The position numbers and the translations under genes are program-made. Below, piece after piece: positions 26,776 through 36,237 of a DNA stretch of 64,000 bases. The notes beneath the pieces were generated by a model. That model was not told the origin of the DNA and did no database searches. It saw only the letters and a list, made by a program, of their open reading frames with translations. The DNA lies in assembly GCA_963843805.1 (NCBI GenBank), contig CAWJLY010000010.1:124001-188000 (forward strand), in the 5' to 3' direction. This stretch comes from Ideonella_A sp963843805 (GTDB taxonomy: Bacteria > Pseudomonadota > Gammaproteobacteria > Burkholderiales > Burkholderiaceae_C). The number at the start of each line of letters is the position of its first letter. Positions within the stretch are counted from its first letter, which is position 1.

Positions 26776-27615
26776 ATGGCGTCCGACAACGGCGTGGCCG
26801 GTCCCACCGGCAAGCCCCTGCGCATTGCAGTCGCTGGGGCTTCCGGACGAATGGGCCGGATGTTGATCGAGGCGGTGGTCGATGCCGACGATCTGCAACT
26901 CGCTGGCGCCATCGACATCGCCGGCAGCGAAAGCCTCGGCCAGGACGCCGGATCGTTCCTTGGCAAACCGCTTGGTGTCGCGATCACCGGCGATCTGCAC
27001 GCCGCGCTGTCGGCAGCCGACGTGTTGATCGATTTCACCCGTCCCGAAGGCACACTCGCACATCTTGCGGTCTGCCGGCGCCACGGCGTCAAGGCGGTGA
27101 TCGGCACGACCGGTTTCAGTGCCGAGCAGAAGGCCGAGATTGCGGCTCATGCCGAACAACTGGCGATTGTGCTGGCGCCCAACATGAGCGTAGGGATCAA
27201 TGTCGTGCTCAAGCTGCTCGACATGGCCGCGCGGGCGATGTCCGAAGGTTATGACATCGAGGTCATCGAAGCCCACCATCGCCACAAGGTCGACGCACCC
27301 AGCGGCACCGCGTTGCAGATGGGCGAAGTGGTGGCACGTGCGCTCGGCCGCCGCCTCGACGATTGCGCCGTCTATGCGCGTCATGGTGTGACCGGCGAGC
27401 GAGACCCCTCGTCGATCGGCTTCGCAACCATCCGGGGTGGCGACATCGTCGGCGATCACACCGTCTTGTTTGCCGGCACCGGCGAGCGCATCGAGATCAG
27501 CCACAAGAGTTCCAGCCGGACCACCTACGCGCAGGGCAGCCTGCGGGCGGCGCGCTTTCTGGCCGACAAGCCCAACGGTCTGTTCGACATGAATGCCGTG
27601 TTGAACCTGGCCTGA
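26776..27615 (+). CDS. dapB: 4-hydroxy-tetrahydrodipicolinate reductase
   Basis: A 279-residue NAD(P)H-dependent enzyme of lysine and diaminopimelate synthesis. The N-terminal cofactor motif is VAGASGRMGRML. The DapB signature EAHHRHKVDAPSGTA holds the catalytic His and Lys. GATIRGGD-like and FDMNAVLNL blocks close the protein. It sits between bamE and exbB as part of the same forward gene string. Confidence 0.95.
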   Translation: MASDNGVAGPTGKPLRIAVAGASGRMGRMLIEAVVDADDLQLAGAIDIAGSESLGQDAGSFLGKPLGVAITGDLHAALSAADVLIDFTRPEGTLAHLAVCRRHGVKAVIGTTGFSAEQKAEIAAHAEQLAIVLAPNMSVGINVVLKLLDMAARAMSEGYDIEVIEAHHRHKVDAPSGTALQMGEVVARALGRRLDDCAVYARHGVTGERDPSSIGFATIRGGDIVGDHTVLFAGTGERIEISHKSSSRTTYAQGSLRAARFLADKPNGLFDMNAVLNLA

Positions 27616-27641
27616 TCCGCAAGGCAATCCGGCGTTCTCCC

Positions 27642-28319
27642 ATGGGCGGCTTGCAACAGGTCTGGCAACAAGGCGATCACGTCATTCGGGCGGTGGCGGT
27701 GTTGTTGCTGCTGATGTCGTTCAGCGCATGGCTGCTGATCTTCTGGAAAACCTGGCTGCTGCGCCGGGTACGCCACGATATCGCGCGCGCCGTGCCGGCA
27801 TTCTGGGCCGCAGCGGACCTGGCGGCTGCACGGGTCCAACTGGGTGCATTCGACCGTGAAGCGGTGCTGCTGCCGCTGCTCGACGCGGCCACCGCGCGGG
27901 CCTCTGGCCACAGCCTGGAAGCCCACGGGCAGCTTGCCTCGCAATTGACCCGGCGGCTGCGCGACGGCCTGCACGCAGTGCTCGCCCAGCTGCAGTTCGG
28001 CCAGGTGCTGCTGGCGTCGATCGGCAGCACAGCACCGTTTATCGGGCTGTTTGGCACCGTCTGGGGTATCTATCACGCGCTGATTGCAATCTCGACAGCC
28101 GGCGGCATCACCATCGAACGCGTCGCCGGCCCGGTCGGCGAGGCGTTGGTGATGACCGCCGCCGGCCTGGCCGTCGCCATCCCGGCGGTACTGGCCTACA
28201 ACATCTTCGGCAAGCGAATCAGCGGCTGCGAGGCCGAACTCGAAGGGTTTGCCCACGATCTGCGCGAGATGTGCCTGGACAGCGCCGGCCCGATGCCAGG
28301 CGATCGGCGTCAGGATTAG
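27642..28319 (+). CDS. exbB: MotA/TolQ/ExbB proton channel protein
   Basis: A 225-residue inner-membrane protein with three membrane helices: one near the N-terminus (VAVLLLLMSFSAWLLIFW) and two around the conserved block IGSTAPFIGLFGTVWGIYHA and EALVMTAAGLAVAIPAVLAY. It forms a proton-driven motor with ExbD, powering TonB-dependent uptake or a Tol-like system. No tonB gene follows exbD here, so the partner is elsewhere. Five bases separate it from exbD. Confidence 0.9.
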   Translation: MGGLQQVWQQGDHVIRAVAVLLLLMSFSAWLLIFWKTWLLRRVRHDIARAVPAFWAAADLAAARVQLGAFDREAVLLPLLDAATARASGHSLEAHGQLASQLTRRLRDGLHAVLAQLQFGQVLLASIGSTAPFIGLFGTVWGIYHALIAISTAGGITIERVAGPVGEALVMTAAGLAVAIPAVLAYNIFGKRISGCEAELEGFAHDLREMCLDSAGPMPGDRRQD

Positions 28320-28324
28320 ACGAA

Positions 28325-28741
28325 ATGGCATTCGGGCGCCTCGAACGCAGCACCGCAGCGGCGCCGATGAGCGACATCAACATGACGCCGTTGATCGACG
28401 TGATGCTGGTGTTGCTGGTGATTTTCATGATCACCGCGCCGTTGATGGTGTCGAGCCTGAAACTGGACCTGCCGGCCAGTGATGGCGCCCGGCCCGGCGA
28501 CGCGCCGGCATTCATAGCCGTCGCCATCGATTCAGCCGGGAAATGGTATCTGGCCGACGAAATTGTCGACGCGGCCACGCTGCGTTCGCGAGTCGCCGAG
28601 ATCGCTCGCACGAATCCCGACACCGAGGTGCAGTTGCGCGCCGACAAGACGGCGCCTTACGGCGAAGTGGCCGGATTGATCGGTGAGGTGCAGCAAGGCG
28701 GCCTGACGCGGATCGCGCTGGTCGCCGAGCCGGGCAGCTGA
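28325..28741 (+). CDS. exbD: biopolymer transport protein ExbD/TolR
   Basis: A 138-residue protein with a short cytosolic N-terminus, a single membrane helix bearing the proton-carrying Asp (MTPLIDVMLVLLVIFMITAP) and a periplasmic domain (VQLRADKTAPYGEVAGLIGE). It pairs with the upstream ExbB. The frame is open further upstream, but MAFGRLERS at 28325 follows the exbB stop directly and is preferred. Confidence 0.9.
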   Translation: MAFGRLERSTAAAPMSDINMTPLIDVMLVLLVIFMITAPLMVSSLKLDLPASDGARPGDAPAFIAVAIDSAGKWYLADEIVDAATLRSRVAEIARTNPDTEVQLRADKTAPYGEVAGLIGEVQQGGLTRIALVAEPGS

Positions 28742-28837
28742 ACCTTGGCGCAAACCGGGCGCCCAGTCAGGCCGGCTCCGGCGCGGTGACTGCCTCGACC
28801 GCGGGCCGACCGGCAACGCCGGATCGGCACCGCTTTC

Positions 28838-28843
28838 TATAAT
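28838..28843 (+). promoter_or_regulatory. -10 element of leuS promoter
   Basis: A perfect TATAAT ends 48 bases before the leuS start codon. A matching -35 box is not clear. It suggests that leuS-lptE-holA has its own promoter rather than depending on dapB-exbBD transcription. Confidence 0.5.
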
Positions 28844-28891
28844 CAATCCACTTCACAAGCGCCAACAGCGACGCTTCGGCCGCGTCCCGCC

Positions 28892-31567
28892 ATGAGCCCA
28901 GACTTCAAACCGACCGAAATCGAACGCGCCGCGCAGGAAGCCTGGCGCGCTGTCGACGCCTACCGCGTAACGGAAGACCCGGACAGGCCGAAGTTTTATG
29001 CCTGCTCGATGCTGCCCTACCCGAGCGGCAAGCTGCACATGGGCCATGTGCGCAACTACACCATCAACGACATGTTGACGCGCCAGTTGCGGATGAAGGG
29101 TTTCAACGTGTTGATGCCGATGGGCTGGGACGCCTTCGGCCTGCCGGCTGAAAACGCGGCGATGAAAAACAAGGTGCCTCCCGCCAAGTGGACCTACGAC
29201 AACATCGCGCACATGAAATCGCAGATGTTGGCGATGGGGCTGGCGATCGACTGGAGCCGCGAGTTCGCGACCTGCTCGCCCGAGTATTACCGTTGGAATC
29301 AATGGCTGTTCCTGAAGATGCTCGAGGCTGGCATCGCCGAACGGCGCACCCAGGTCGTCAACTGGGATCCGGTCGACCAGACCGTGCTGGCCAACGAGCA
29401 GGTGATCGACGGCCGCGGCTGGCGCAGTGGCGCTGAAATCGAAAAGCGCGAGATCCCCGGCTACTACCTGAAGATCACCCGATACGCCGAAGAACTGCTC
29501 GACCATGTGCAGAATCATCTGCCTGGCTGGCCCGAGCGCGTCAAGCTGATGCAGGAGAACTGGATCGGCAAGAGCGAAGGCGTTCGTTTTGCGTTCACCC
29601 ACACGATCAGCGGCGACGCCGGCGAACTGATCCAGGATGGCAAGCTCTACGTCTTCACGACCCGCGCCGATACCATCATGGGCGTGACTTTCTGTGCCGT
29701 TGCACCCGAGCATCCGCTGGCCTTGCACGCGGCGAAGTCGCAGCCTGCAGTGGCCGCCTTCATCGATGAATGCAAGGCCGGCGGCACCACCGAAGCCGAG
29801 TTGGCAACGCAGGAGAAGAAGGGCGTACCCACAGGCCTGATGGTGACCCATCCCCTGAGCCATGAAGAAATCGAGATCTGGGTCGGCAATTACGTGCTGA
29901 TGAGTTATGGCGATGGTGCCGTGATGGGTGTGCCGGCCCACGACGAGCGCGATTTCGCGTTCGCCAGGAAATACGACATCGCGATCACCCAGGTGATCCA
30001 CATCGACGGCAAGCATTACGACTACGAGCAATGGCACGACTGGTACGCCGACAAGCAGGCGGGTGTGACCATCAACTCGGACCTGTACAGCGGTTTGCCG
30101 TTCGCCACTGCGGTCGACGTGATTGCCAAGGCGCTGCATGCCAAGGGTCTGGGCGACCGGAAGACGACCTGGCGGCTGCGCGACTGGGGCATCAGTCGAC
30201 AGCGCTATTGGGGCACGCCGATCCCGATCATCCATTGCGACGACCACGGCGCGGTGCCGGTGCCTGAGCAGGATCTGCCGGTGGTGCTGCCGGAGGATCT
30301 GATTCCCGACGGCAGCGGCAACCCGCTGGCCCGACACGACGCCTTCATCAACGTCGCTTGCCCGGTTTGCGGCAAAGCATCGCGTCGCGAAACCGACACG
30401 ATGGATACCTTCGTCGACTCGTCGTGGTATTTCATTCGTTATTGCAATGCGCAGCAAGTTGATGCGGATGGCAACGGCGATGGTGTCGCCCAGACGATGA
30501 CTGATCCGCGGGTCGACTACTGGATGCCGATGGACCAGTACATCGGCGGCATCGAACATGCCATCCTGCACCTGCTTTACGCGCGCTTCTGGACCAAGGT
30601 GATGCGCGACCTGAAACTGGTCACGGTCGACGAGCCGTTCAGCCGCCTGCTGACGCAGGGCATGGTGCTCAATGAAGCGTTTTCGGGCATCACGGAAAGC
30701 GGCGGCAAGGACTATCACTGGGCGCACGAGCTGGATATCACGCGCGATGAACATGCCCAGGTGTTGTCGGCCAAGCTCAAGCACGATGGGCAGCCAGTCG
30801 CCTACGAAGGCTGGACGACCATGTCGAAGTCGAAAAACAACGGCGTCGACCCGCAACAACTGATCGACAAGTTCGGTGCCGATACGGCGCGTCTGTTTGT
30901 CATGTTTGCGTCGCCGCCCGAGCAGACACTGGAATGGAACGACGCCGGTGTGGAAGGCGCACACCGCTTTCTTCGGCGAGTCTGGAACCATGCCGCCAAA
31001 CATCAGGCGCAGTTGCAAACACCTGATTCGATCGGCGACGAAGCGGCGTCAGCCGCTGCCAAGCTGCTGCGCTTCGAGGTCCATACGGTATTGCGCCAGA
31101 TCAGCTACGACTACGAGCGGATGCAATACAACACCGTCGTCTCGGGTGCGATGAAACTGCTCAACGCGCTCGAAGGCTTCAAGGGCGGCGTCGATGGTGC
31201 GCAAGCCGCAGGCGCGTCCGCCGTGTTGCGTGAAAGCTTCGGCATCCTGTTGCGTTGCCTTTACCCGGCTTGTCCGCACCTGAGCTGGATGTTGTGGCGT
31301 GAGCTCGGCTACAGCGAGCAATTCGGTGACCTGCTCGACGCCCCGTGGCCCGAAGTCGACGAAGCCGCCTTGCAGCTCGACGAAATCGAACTGATGTTGC
31401 AGGTCAACGGCAAGTTGCGCGGCTCGATCAAGGTTGCCGCCAACGCCAGCAAATCGGCGATCGAGGCAGCCGCGCTGGCGAATGCCGAATTCATCCGTTT
31501 TGCCGACGGCAAGCGGGCGAAGAAGGTGATCATCGTGCCGGGTCGATTGGTCAACCTGGTCGTCTGA
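28892..31567 (+). CDS. leuS: leucyl-tRNA synthetase
   Basis: An 891-residue class I synthetase of full length. It shows the HIGH-type motif (PYPSGKLHMGHVRNY), the editing domain (TRADTIMGVTFCAVAPEH), the zinc-type ACPVCGK insert and the KMSKS loop (TMSKSKNNGVDP). It attaches leucine to tRNA-Leu. Its stop overlaps the lptE start by one base. A 721-residue antisense frame in this interval is a shadow of this gene. Confidence 0.97.
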   Translation: MSPDFKPTEIERAAQEAWRAVDAYRVTEDPDRPKFYACSMLPYPSGKLHMGHVRNYTINDMLTRQLRMKGFNVLMPMGWDAFGLPAENAAMKNKVPPAKWTYDNIAHMKSQMLAMGLAIDWSREFATCSPEYYRWNQWLFLKMLEAGIAERRTQVVNWDPVDQTVLANEQVIDGRGWRSGAEIEKREIPGYYLKITRYAEELLDHVQNHLPGWPERVKLMQENWIGKSEGVRFAFTHTISGDAGELIQDGKLYVFTTRADTIMGVTFCAVAPEHPLALHAAKSQPAVAAFIDECKAGGTTEAELATQEKKGVPTGLMVTHPLSHEEIEIWVGNYVLMSYGDGAVMGVPAHDERDFAFARKYDIAITQVIHIDGKHYDYEQWHDWYADKQAGVTINSDLYSGLPFATAVDVIAKALHAKGLGDRKTTWRLRDWGISRQRYWGTPIPIIHCDDHGAVPVPEQDLPVVLPEDLIPDGSGNPLARHDAFINVACPVCGKASRRETDTMDTFVDSSWYFIRYCNAQQVDADGNGDGVAQTMTDPRVDYWMPMDQYIGGIEHAILHLLYARFWTKVMRDLKLVTVDEPFSRLLTQGMVLNEAFSGITESGGKDYHWAHELDITRDEHAQVLSAKLKHDGQPVAYEGWTTMSKSKNNGVDPQQLIDKFGADTARLFVMFASPPEQTLEWNDAGVEGAHRFLRRVWNHAAKHQAQLQTPDSIGDEAASAAAKLLRFEVHTVLRQISYDYERMQYNTVVSGAMKLLNALEGFKGGVDGAQAAGASAVLRESFGILLRCLYPACPHLSWMLWRELGYSEQFGDLLDAPWPEVDEAALQLDEIELMLQVNGKLRGSIKVAANASKSAIEAAALANAEFIRFADGKRAKKVIIVPGRLVNLVV

Positions 31568-32085
31568 TGGCGACAACCGCAGCGCCTGCCAAGTCACGCC
31601 GTCGCTCCCTTCTCGTCAGCGCAGCGCTGGCGTTGATGGCCGGCTGCGGCTTCGAACTGCGACGCGCGCCAGCGTTGAGCTTTCGCACCATCCAGCTGCG
31701 CGGTTTCGCCGACCAGTCGCCGTTGGCCGAGCAGTTGCGCGCCCACATCAATGCCAGCCAGACGACGCTGGTCGTCGATTCGATTGCGCAGGCCGGCGTG
31801 GTGCTGCAAGTGCTCGCCGATGCCCGCGAGCGAAGCGTCGTCGCCAGTACATCGGCTGGCCAGGTGCGCGAACTGCAATTGCGTTCGCGGTTCGTGTTCA
31901 GCCTCTCGACGCAGGCCGGGCGCATCCTGATCCCGGCCCGTGAGATCCGGCTCAGCCGCGACATGAGCTACAGCGAAACCATTGCCCTGGCCAAGGAGCA
32001 GGAAGAAGCCGCGCTGTTTCGCGCCATGCAAAGCGACATCGTGTCGCAGGTGATGCGCATCCTGTCCGCTGTCAACCTGAGCTGA
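31567..32085 (+). CDS. lptE: LPS-assembly lipoprotein LptE
   Basis: A 172-residue lipoprotein with lipobox LALMAGC (Cys27) followed by GFELRRAPALSFRTIQLRGF, the typical LptE start. It plugs and stabilises the LptD barrel in the outer membrane, so it partners with lptD at 43-45 kb in this window. The ATG overlaps the leuS stop (TGATG). The leuS-lptE-holA order is standard in beta- and gamma-proteobacteria. Confidence 0.93.
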   Translation: MATTAAPAKSRRRSLLVSAALALMAGCGFELRRAPALSFRTIQLRGFADQSPLAEQLRAHINASQTTLVVDSIAQAGVVLQVLADARERSVVASTSAGQVRELQLRSRFVFSLSTQAGRILIPAREIRLSRDMSYSETIALAKEQEEAALFRAMQSDIVSQVMRILSAVNLS

Positions 32086-32102
32086 AGGCGCAGCGGCAAG
32101 CC

Positions 32103-33215
32103 ATGCAAATGCGCGCCGATCAACTGGCCAGACATCTGAAGCAGGCCGGCGAACAGGGGTTGCGCAGCGTCTACACGGTCTGGGGCGACGAGGCCTTGCT
32201 GGTACAGGAAGCAGCCGACGCCATCCGCACCGCCGCGCTGGCCGCCGGATATGGCGAGCGGCAGGTCCATACCGTTGCCGGCGCCCACTTCAACTGGAGC
32301 GGATTGCTCGGCCAGGCTCAGGCGATGAGCCTGTTCAGCGATCGACAGCTGGTCGAGATCCGGATCCCCTCAGGCAAGCCTGGCAAGGATGGATCCGACG
32401 CCTTGCAGCGCTATTGCGATCATCTGAGCGACGATGTGTTGACCCTGGTGCAGTTGCCGAGGCTCGACCGCCAGCAGCAGCAGTCAGCCTGGTTCAACGC
32501 GCTCGACAAGGCCGGCGTCACGATCCGCGTCGAGCCGGTTGAACGCCACGCGTTGCCGGCGTGGCTGGCTCAGCGGTTGGCGCTGCAGGGTCAGCGAGTC
32601 AAGGCAGGCGACGACGGCCAGCGTGCGCTCGCTTTTTTTGCCGATCAGGTCGAAGGCAATCTGCTTGCCGCCCATCAGGAGATCCAGAAACTCGGCCTGC
32701 TGTTTCCTGTTGGCGAATTGGGCTTCGAGCAGTTCGAGCAATCGGTGCTCGACGTCGCCCGCTACGACATCGCCCGTTTTGCCGAAGCGGTGCTGGCCGG
32801 CCAGGTGAACCGCGCGTTGCACATGCTGGATGCCTTGCAGGCCGAAGGTGAAGCCGCGGTGCTCGTGCACTGGACACTGGCCGAAGATATCCGCGCGCTG
32901 AGGCGGTGTCGGCAGGCGCTGCAAGACGGCAAACCAATGCCGATGGCCCTGCGCGAAGCACGCGTCTGGGGCGCCAAGGAGCGTCTGTTCGAGGCCGCGT
33001 TGCCACGCCTCGACGCGGCAACGCTGGCCGAGCTGCTCGCCGCGGCGCAAATCTGTGATGGGTTGGTCAAAGGCTTGCGTCACCCCCGCTGGCCACTCGA
33101 CCCATGGGCGGCGCTGCGTCGGCTGGCGCTGATGTTGATGCAGCCACTGGCAGGCGCCGAGCCGCCGCGGCGCGGGCAGCCGACGCCGCCGGTTCGTTTG
33201 GCCCTGAGCGCCTGA
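32103..33215 (+). CDS. holA: DNA polymerase III delta subunit
   Basis: A 370-residue clamp-loader subunit that opens the beta clamp. Blocks VYTVWGDEALLVQEAADAIR, LFSDRQLVEIRIPSGKPGKD and LQGQRVKAGDDGQRALAFFA fit HolA. It has the three-domain AAA+-like layout without a P-loop. The gene lies 17 bases after lptE and is convergent with ghrA. Confidence 0.93.
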   Translation: MQMRADQLARHLKQAGEQGLRSVYTVWGDEALLVQEAADAIRTAALAAGYGERQVHTVAGAHFNWSGLLGQAQAMSLFSDRQLVEIRIPSGKPGKDGSDALQRYCDHLSDDVLTLVQLPRLDRQQQQSAWFNALDKAGVTIRVEPVERHALPAWLAQRLALQGQRVKAGDDGQRALAFFADQVEGNLLAAHQEIQKLGLLFPVGELGFEQFEQSVLDVARYDIARFAEAVLAGQVNRALHMLDALQAEGEAAVLVHWTLAEDIRALRRCRQALQDGKPMPMALREARVWGAKERLFEAALPRLDAATLAELLAAAQICDGLVKGLRHPRWPLDPWAALRRLALMLMQPLAGAEPPRRGQPTPPVRLALSA

Positions 33216-33258
33216 AACTGCGGTCCGGCCTGGTCGGCGATTCCGGGGGCAACAGGAA

Positions 33259-34191
33259 TCAGTAACCGCGCTGGCGATCGACCCGATGCATCGGCGCGGC
33301 GCCGCTGCGCAGCCGCGCAATATTGGCGGCAACCACGGTCGCTGCACTGCGTTTGTCGGTCTGCGCCGCCACATGGGGCAATACGGTGACTCGCGGATGG
33401 TGCCAGAACGGATGCCCGGCGGGCAGCGGTTCGCAGGCAAACACATCGGCAACCAATTCGCCCAACTGGCCGCTGTCGAGCGCGGCGACGATATCGGCCT
33501 CGACCAGATGCGCGCCGCGTGCCAGATTGACCAGATGAGCGCCGCGGCGCATCGTGCCCAGCCGCTTCGAATCGAAGAAACCCGCTGTGTGCGCCGTCAG
33601 CGGCAACAGGTTGATGACAAGCTGTGCCTGCGCCAGCGCGTCGGCCAGCGGGGCATCGCCGCTCAGGCAGGTCACTCCGGACAGCGCGGCCGGACGACGA
33701 CTCCAGCCGCTGACCCGATAACCGTTGGCGACCAGTCGAGCGGCCACGCAACGGCCCATTTCGCCGAGGCCCAGCAGCAGCACAGGCCAATCGTCGGCGC
33801 GTCGCTGCGGCCATGGCCGCCAATCGGTATGGCGCTGCTGGCGCGAGTAGACGAAGAAGTCGCGCTGCAATGCGAGCACGGCCCACAAGGCGGTTTCTGC
33901 CATTGCCTGGTTCATCAACGGATCGACCATTCGCGCCAGCGCCACATCGTCGGGCACGCTGTCGTCAGCGAGCAGTCGGTCGACACCCGCCCACAGCGAC
34001 TGGACCAGACGCAGGCCGGGCAACCCCTGCAACGCCCCCTTCGGCGGATTGGCGACCACGGCGATGTCGATGGCATGCGCGTCTGCGCCGCGCTCGGTCA
34101 GCCAGCATTCGTCCGGTGCCAGCTCGCGCAATACCCGTAACCACTCGGCTCGCTCGGCAGCCGAAAAGTCGCCGCACAGCAAGATGCTCAT
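33259..34191 (-). CDS. ghrA: glyoxylate/hydroxypyruvate reductase A
   Basis: A 310-residue D-2-hydroxyacid dehydrogenase. It has the NAD(P)-binding block LLLGLGEMGRCVAARLVANG, the catalytic Arg in HLVNLARGAHLVEADIVAAL and a His in LPHVAAQTDKRSAATVVAAN. It reduces glyoxylate or hydroxypyruvate with NADPH. The start overlaps the pncC stop (ATGA). It is the last gene of the operon that begins with the sensor kinase. Confidence 0.88.
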   Translation of the reverse strand: MSILLCGDFSAAERAEWLRVLRELAPDECWLTERGADAHAIDIAVVANPPKGALQGLPGLRLVQSLWAGVDRLLADDSVPDDVALARMVDPLMNQAMAETALWAVLALQRDFFVYSRQQRHTDWRPWPQRRADDWPVLLLGLGEMGRCVAARLVANGYRVSGWSRRPAALSGVTCLSGDAPLADALAQAQLVINLLPLTAHTAGFFDSKRLGTMRRGAHLVNLARGAHLVEADIVAALDSGQLGELVADVFACEPLPAGHPFWHHPRVTVLPHVAAQTDKRSAATVVAANIARLRSGAAPMHRVDRQRGY

Positions 34192-34712
34192 GGCGGGCCG
34201 AACGGCGTGGCCGAAAGGGCTTGCTGCAACGCCTTCAATGCCGCCAACACGGTCTGCCCACGTATCGCCCGCCGGTCACCATCCAGCTGCAGCAGTCGGG
34301 CAGCCGCCGGCGCCGACCGGCCGCCGAGCGCCAGCCACACCGTACCGACCGGTTTGCCCGGCACCGCACCGCCAGGGCCGGCAATGCCGGTGACCGCCAC
34401 CGCCCAATCGGCAGCCGACCGCGCCAGCGCTCCCCGCACCATCGCCAGCGCCACCGGCTCGCTGACCGCGCCAAAGCGCTCGATCAACGACTGATCGATC
34501 CCCAGCATCTCGACCTTGGCCTGGTTCGAATAGGTGACGAAGCCACAATCGAACCAGTCGCTGGAGCCGGCCAGCGAGGTGCATTCGGTGGCGATCATGC
34601 CGCCGGTGCACGACTCGGCCGTGCAGATTCGCTCGCCGCGATGACGCAGCAACGCCGCCAGTGTCTGCAGTTCGGCTTCGATCACCGCTGGGTCACCGCA
34701 CGCCATCGGCAT
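34188..34712 (-). CDS. pncC: nicotinamide-nucleotide amidohydrolase (CinA C-terminal type)
   Basis: A 174-residue PncC enzyme that deamidates NMN to nicotinate mononucleotide. Family blocks ICTAESCTGGMIATECTSLA, GGFVTYSN-like (CGFVTYSNQAKVEMLGI), GAVSEPVALAMVRGAL and AVTGIAGPGGAVPGKPVGTV are intact. Alternative Met codons exist at 34721 and 34706; the one at 34712 overlaps the pgpA stop as TGATG, which favours coupled translation. Confidence 0.92.
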   Translation of the reverse strand: MPMACGDPAVIEAELQTLAALLRHRGERICTAESCTGGMIATECTSLAGSSDWFDCGFVTYSNQAKVEMLGIDQSLIERFGAVSEPVALAMVRGALARSAADWAVAVTGIAGPGGAVPGKPVGTVWLALGGRSAPAAARLLQLDGDRRAIRGQTVLAALKALQQALSATPFGPP

Positions 34713-35260
34713 CACCACCAACGCCAGAAGGCGATCAGCAGCAGCACGCAGCCAGCGGCCACCACGTCGTCGAACAGCACCCCGAAGCCCTGGGCCCAGC
34801 CGATCGATTTGCCGGGTCGCAACTTGAAGTGGCGATCAGCCCAACCAACCGGGCCCGGCTTGGCGGCATCGACATAACGAAACAGCGCAAAAGCGATCAA
34901 TTGCCCAAGCCAGCCTGCGGGTGTGATCAGCCACAGGATCAGCCAGAAGGCAATGATCTCGTCCCAGACGATCGACCCGGGATCGGCGCTGCGCAAGTGC
35001 CGCGCCGTGACCGTGCAGCACCACCAGCCGAGCAGGGTCGCCAGCAGCAGGACCATCGCGCAGGCGGAGTCGCTCAGATAGGGTCGGAACAAGGTGAAGC
35101 TGAGCCAGGCCCACAAGGTGCCGACGGTTCCCGGCGCCCCGGGCGCCAAACCCGCACCAAAACCCAGCGCCACCCAGTGCGCCGGATGCGACATCATGAA
35201 GCGCAGATCGGCGCGGCGCGGCGCGGCCGTCGGCAGCAGTTCGGTGACCAGCGTCGACAT
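34712..35260 (-). CDS. pgpA: phosphatidylglycerophosphatase A
   Basis: A 182-residue inner-membrane phosphatase that makes phosphatidylglycerol. Signatures are GFGAGLAPGAPGTVGTLWAW, the acidic IVWDEIIAFWLILW and the C-terminal IGWAQGFGVLFDDVVAAG. About four membrane helices are predicted. The open frame extends upstream into thiL, but MSTLVTELLP at 35260 is the sensible start, 11 bases after the thiL stop. thiL-pgpA-pncC is a common order. Confidence 0.93.
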   Translation of the reverse strand: MSTLVTELLPTAAPRRADLRFMMSHPAHWVALGFGAGLAPGAPGTVGTLWAWLSFTLFRPYLSDSACAMVLLLATLLGWWCCTVTARHLRSADPGSIVWDEIIAFWLILWLITPAGWLGQLIAFALFRYVDAAKPGPVGWADRHFKLRPGKSIGWAQGFGVLFDDVVAAGCVLLLIAFWRWW

Positions 35261-35271
35261 TGCAGGGGCCG

Positions 35272-36237
35272 TCAATCGCGGAAGTGATCGAACGAGTCGT
35301 GCTGGTCGGCGAGCGCACTGCCGTCGGCATTGATCAGCCGCAGCCCGGCCGCCGCATCGACCCTGCCGATTGCAGTGACCGCCACGCCAACTCGTCGACC
35401 CGCCGCCACGACTTGATCGGCAGCATCTGGTGCGGCGCTGAACAACAACTCGTAATCGTCGCCGCCGGCCAGCGTGCAAAGGCCTTGCGTGGCGGGTGTC
35501 TGTCGACGCAGGACGGCGCTGCGCGGCAAAGCGTCGACATCGATGGTGGCACCGACTCCCGAGCGGGCCAAGATGTGGCCGAGATCGCCGAGCAAGCCGT
35601 CGGACATGTCGATCGCGCTACTGGCGATGCCCCGCAAGGCCAGGCCGAGCTCGATGCGCGGCTGCGGCATTTCCATCGCCCGCCGGACCTGCTCGAATTC
35701 ATCACCGGGCAACTGGATGGTGCCGCGCAGCACCTCGAGCGCCAGCCGGGCGTCGCCGGTGGTGCCGCTGACCCACACCGTATCGCCGGGCCGAGCACCC
35801 GATCGCAGCAACGCCTGGTCCTTCGGTACCTCGCCGAAGACGGTCACGCAGATTGCCAGCGGGCCACGCGTCGTGTCGCCGCCGATCAGCTCGCAGCCGT
35901 GCTGGTCGGCCAGTGCCAGCAGGCCACGCGAGAAGGCGTCGAGGAAAACCGCTTCTGCGCGGGGCATCGCCAACGCCAATGTGAACGCCAGCGGCCGGGC
36001 GCCACAGGCTGCCAGATCGCTCAGGTTGACGGCAAGCGCCTTGTGGCCGAGGCGATCGGGTGCAACGGTCGACAAGAAGTGCCGGCCTTCGATCAACATG
36101 TCGGTCGAGGTGGCCAGATGCATGCCGGGTGCAGGCGCCAGCAACGCGCAATCGTCGCCGATGCCCAGCACCGCCTTGTTCACCGGCCGCGTGAAATAGC
36201 GCCCGATCAATTCGAATTCACCGAGCGGCATCGGCAT
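35272..36237 (-). CDS. thiL: thiamine-monophosphate kinase
   Basis: A 321-residue ThiL that phosphorylates thiamine monophosphate to the diphosphate cofactor. Blocks GEFELIGRYF, AVLGIGDDCALLAP, LAVNLSDLAACGARP and AIDMSDGLLGDLGHI carry the metal- and ATP-binding Asp residues. The first Met (36237) or the third residue Met (36231) may be used. The first 20 bases overlap the 3' end of the response regulator gene, implying coupled translation. Confidence 0.94.
   Translation of the reverse strand: MPMPLGEFELIGRYFTRPVNKAVLGIGDDCALLAPAPGMHLATSTDMLIEGRHFLSTVAPDRLGHKALAVNLSDLAACGARPLAFTLALAMPRAEAVFLDAFSRGLLALADQHGCELIGGDTTRGPLAICVTVFGEVPKDQALLRSGARPGDTVWVSGTTGDARLALEVLRGTIQLPGDEFEQVRRAMEMPQPRIELGLALRGIASSAIDMSDGLLGDLGHILARSGVGATIDVDALPRSAVLRRQTPATQGLCTLAGGDDYELLFSAAPDAADQVVAAGRRVGVAVTAIGRVDAAAGLRLINADGSALADQHDSFDHFRD

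Noticed and set aside
28853..31018. A 721-codon open frame antisense to leuS
   Set aside because: It lies wholly within a full-length leuS with all catalytic motifs. Its residue make-up is that of a reverse-complement shadow in GC-rich DNA, and no protein family is recognisable.
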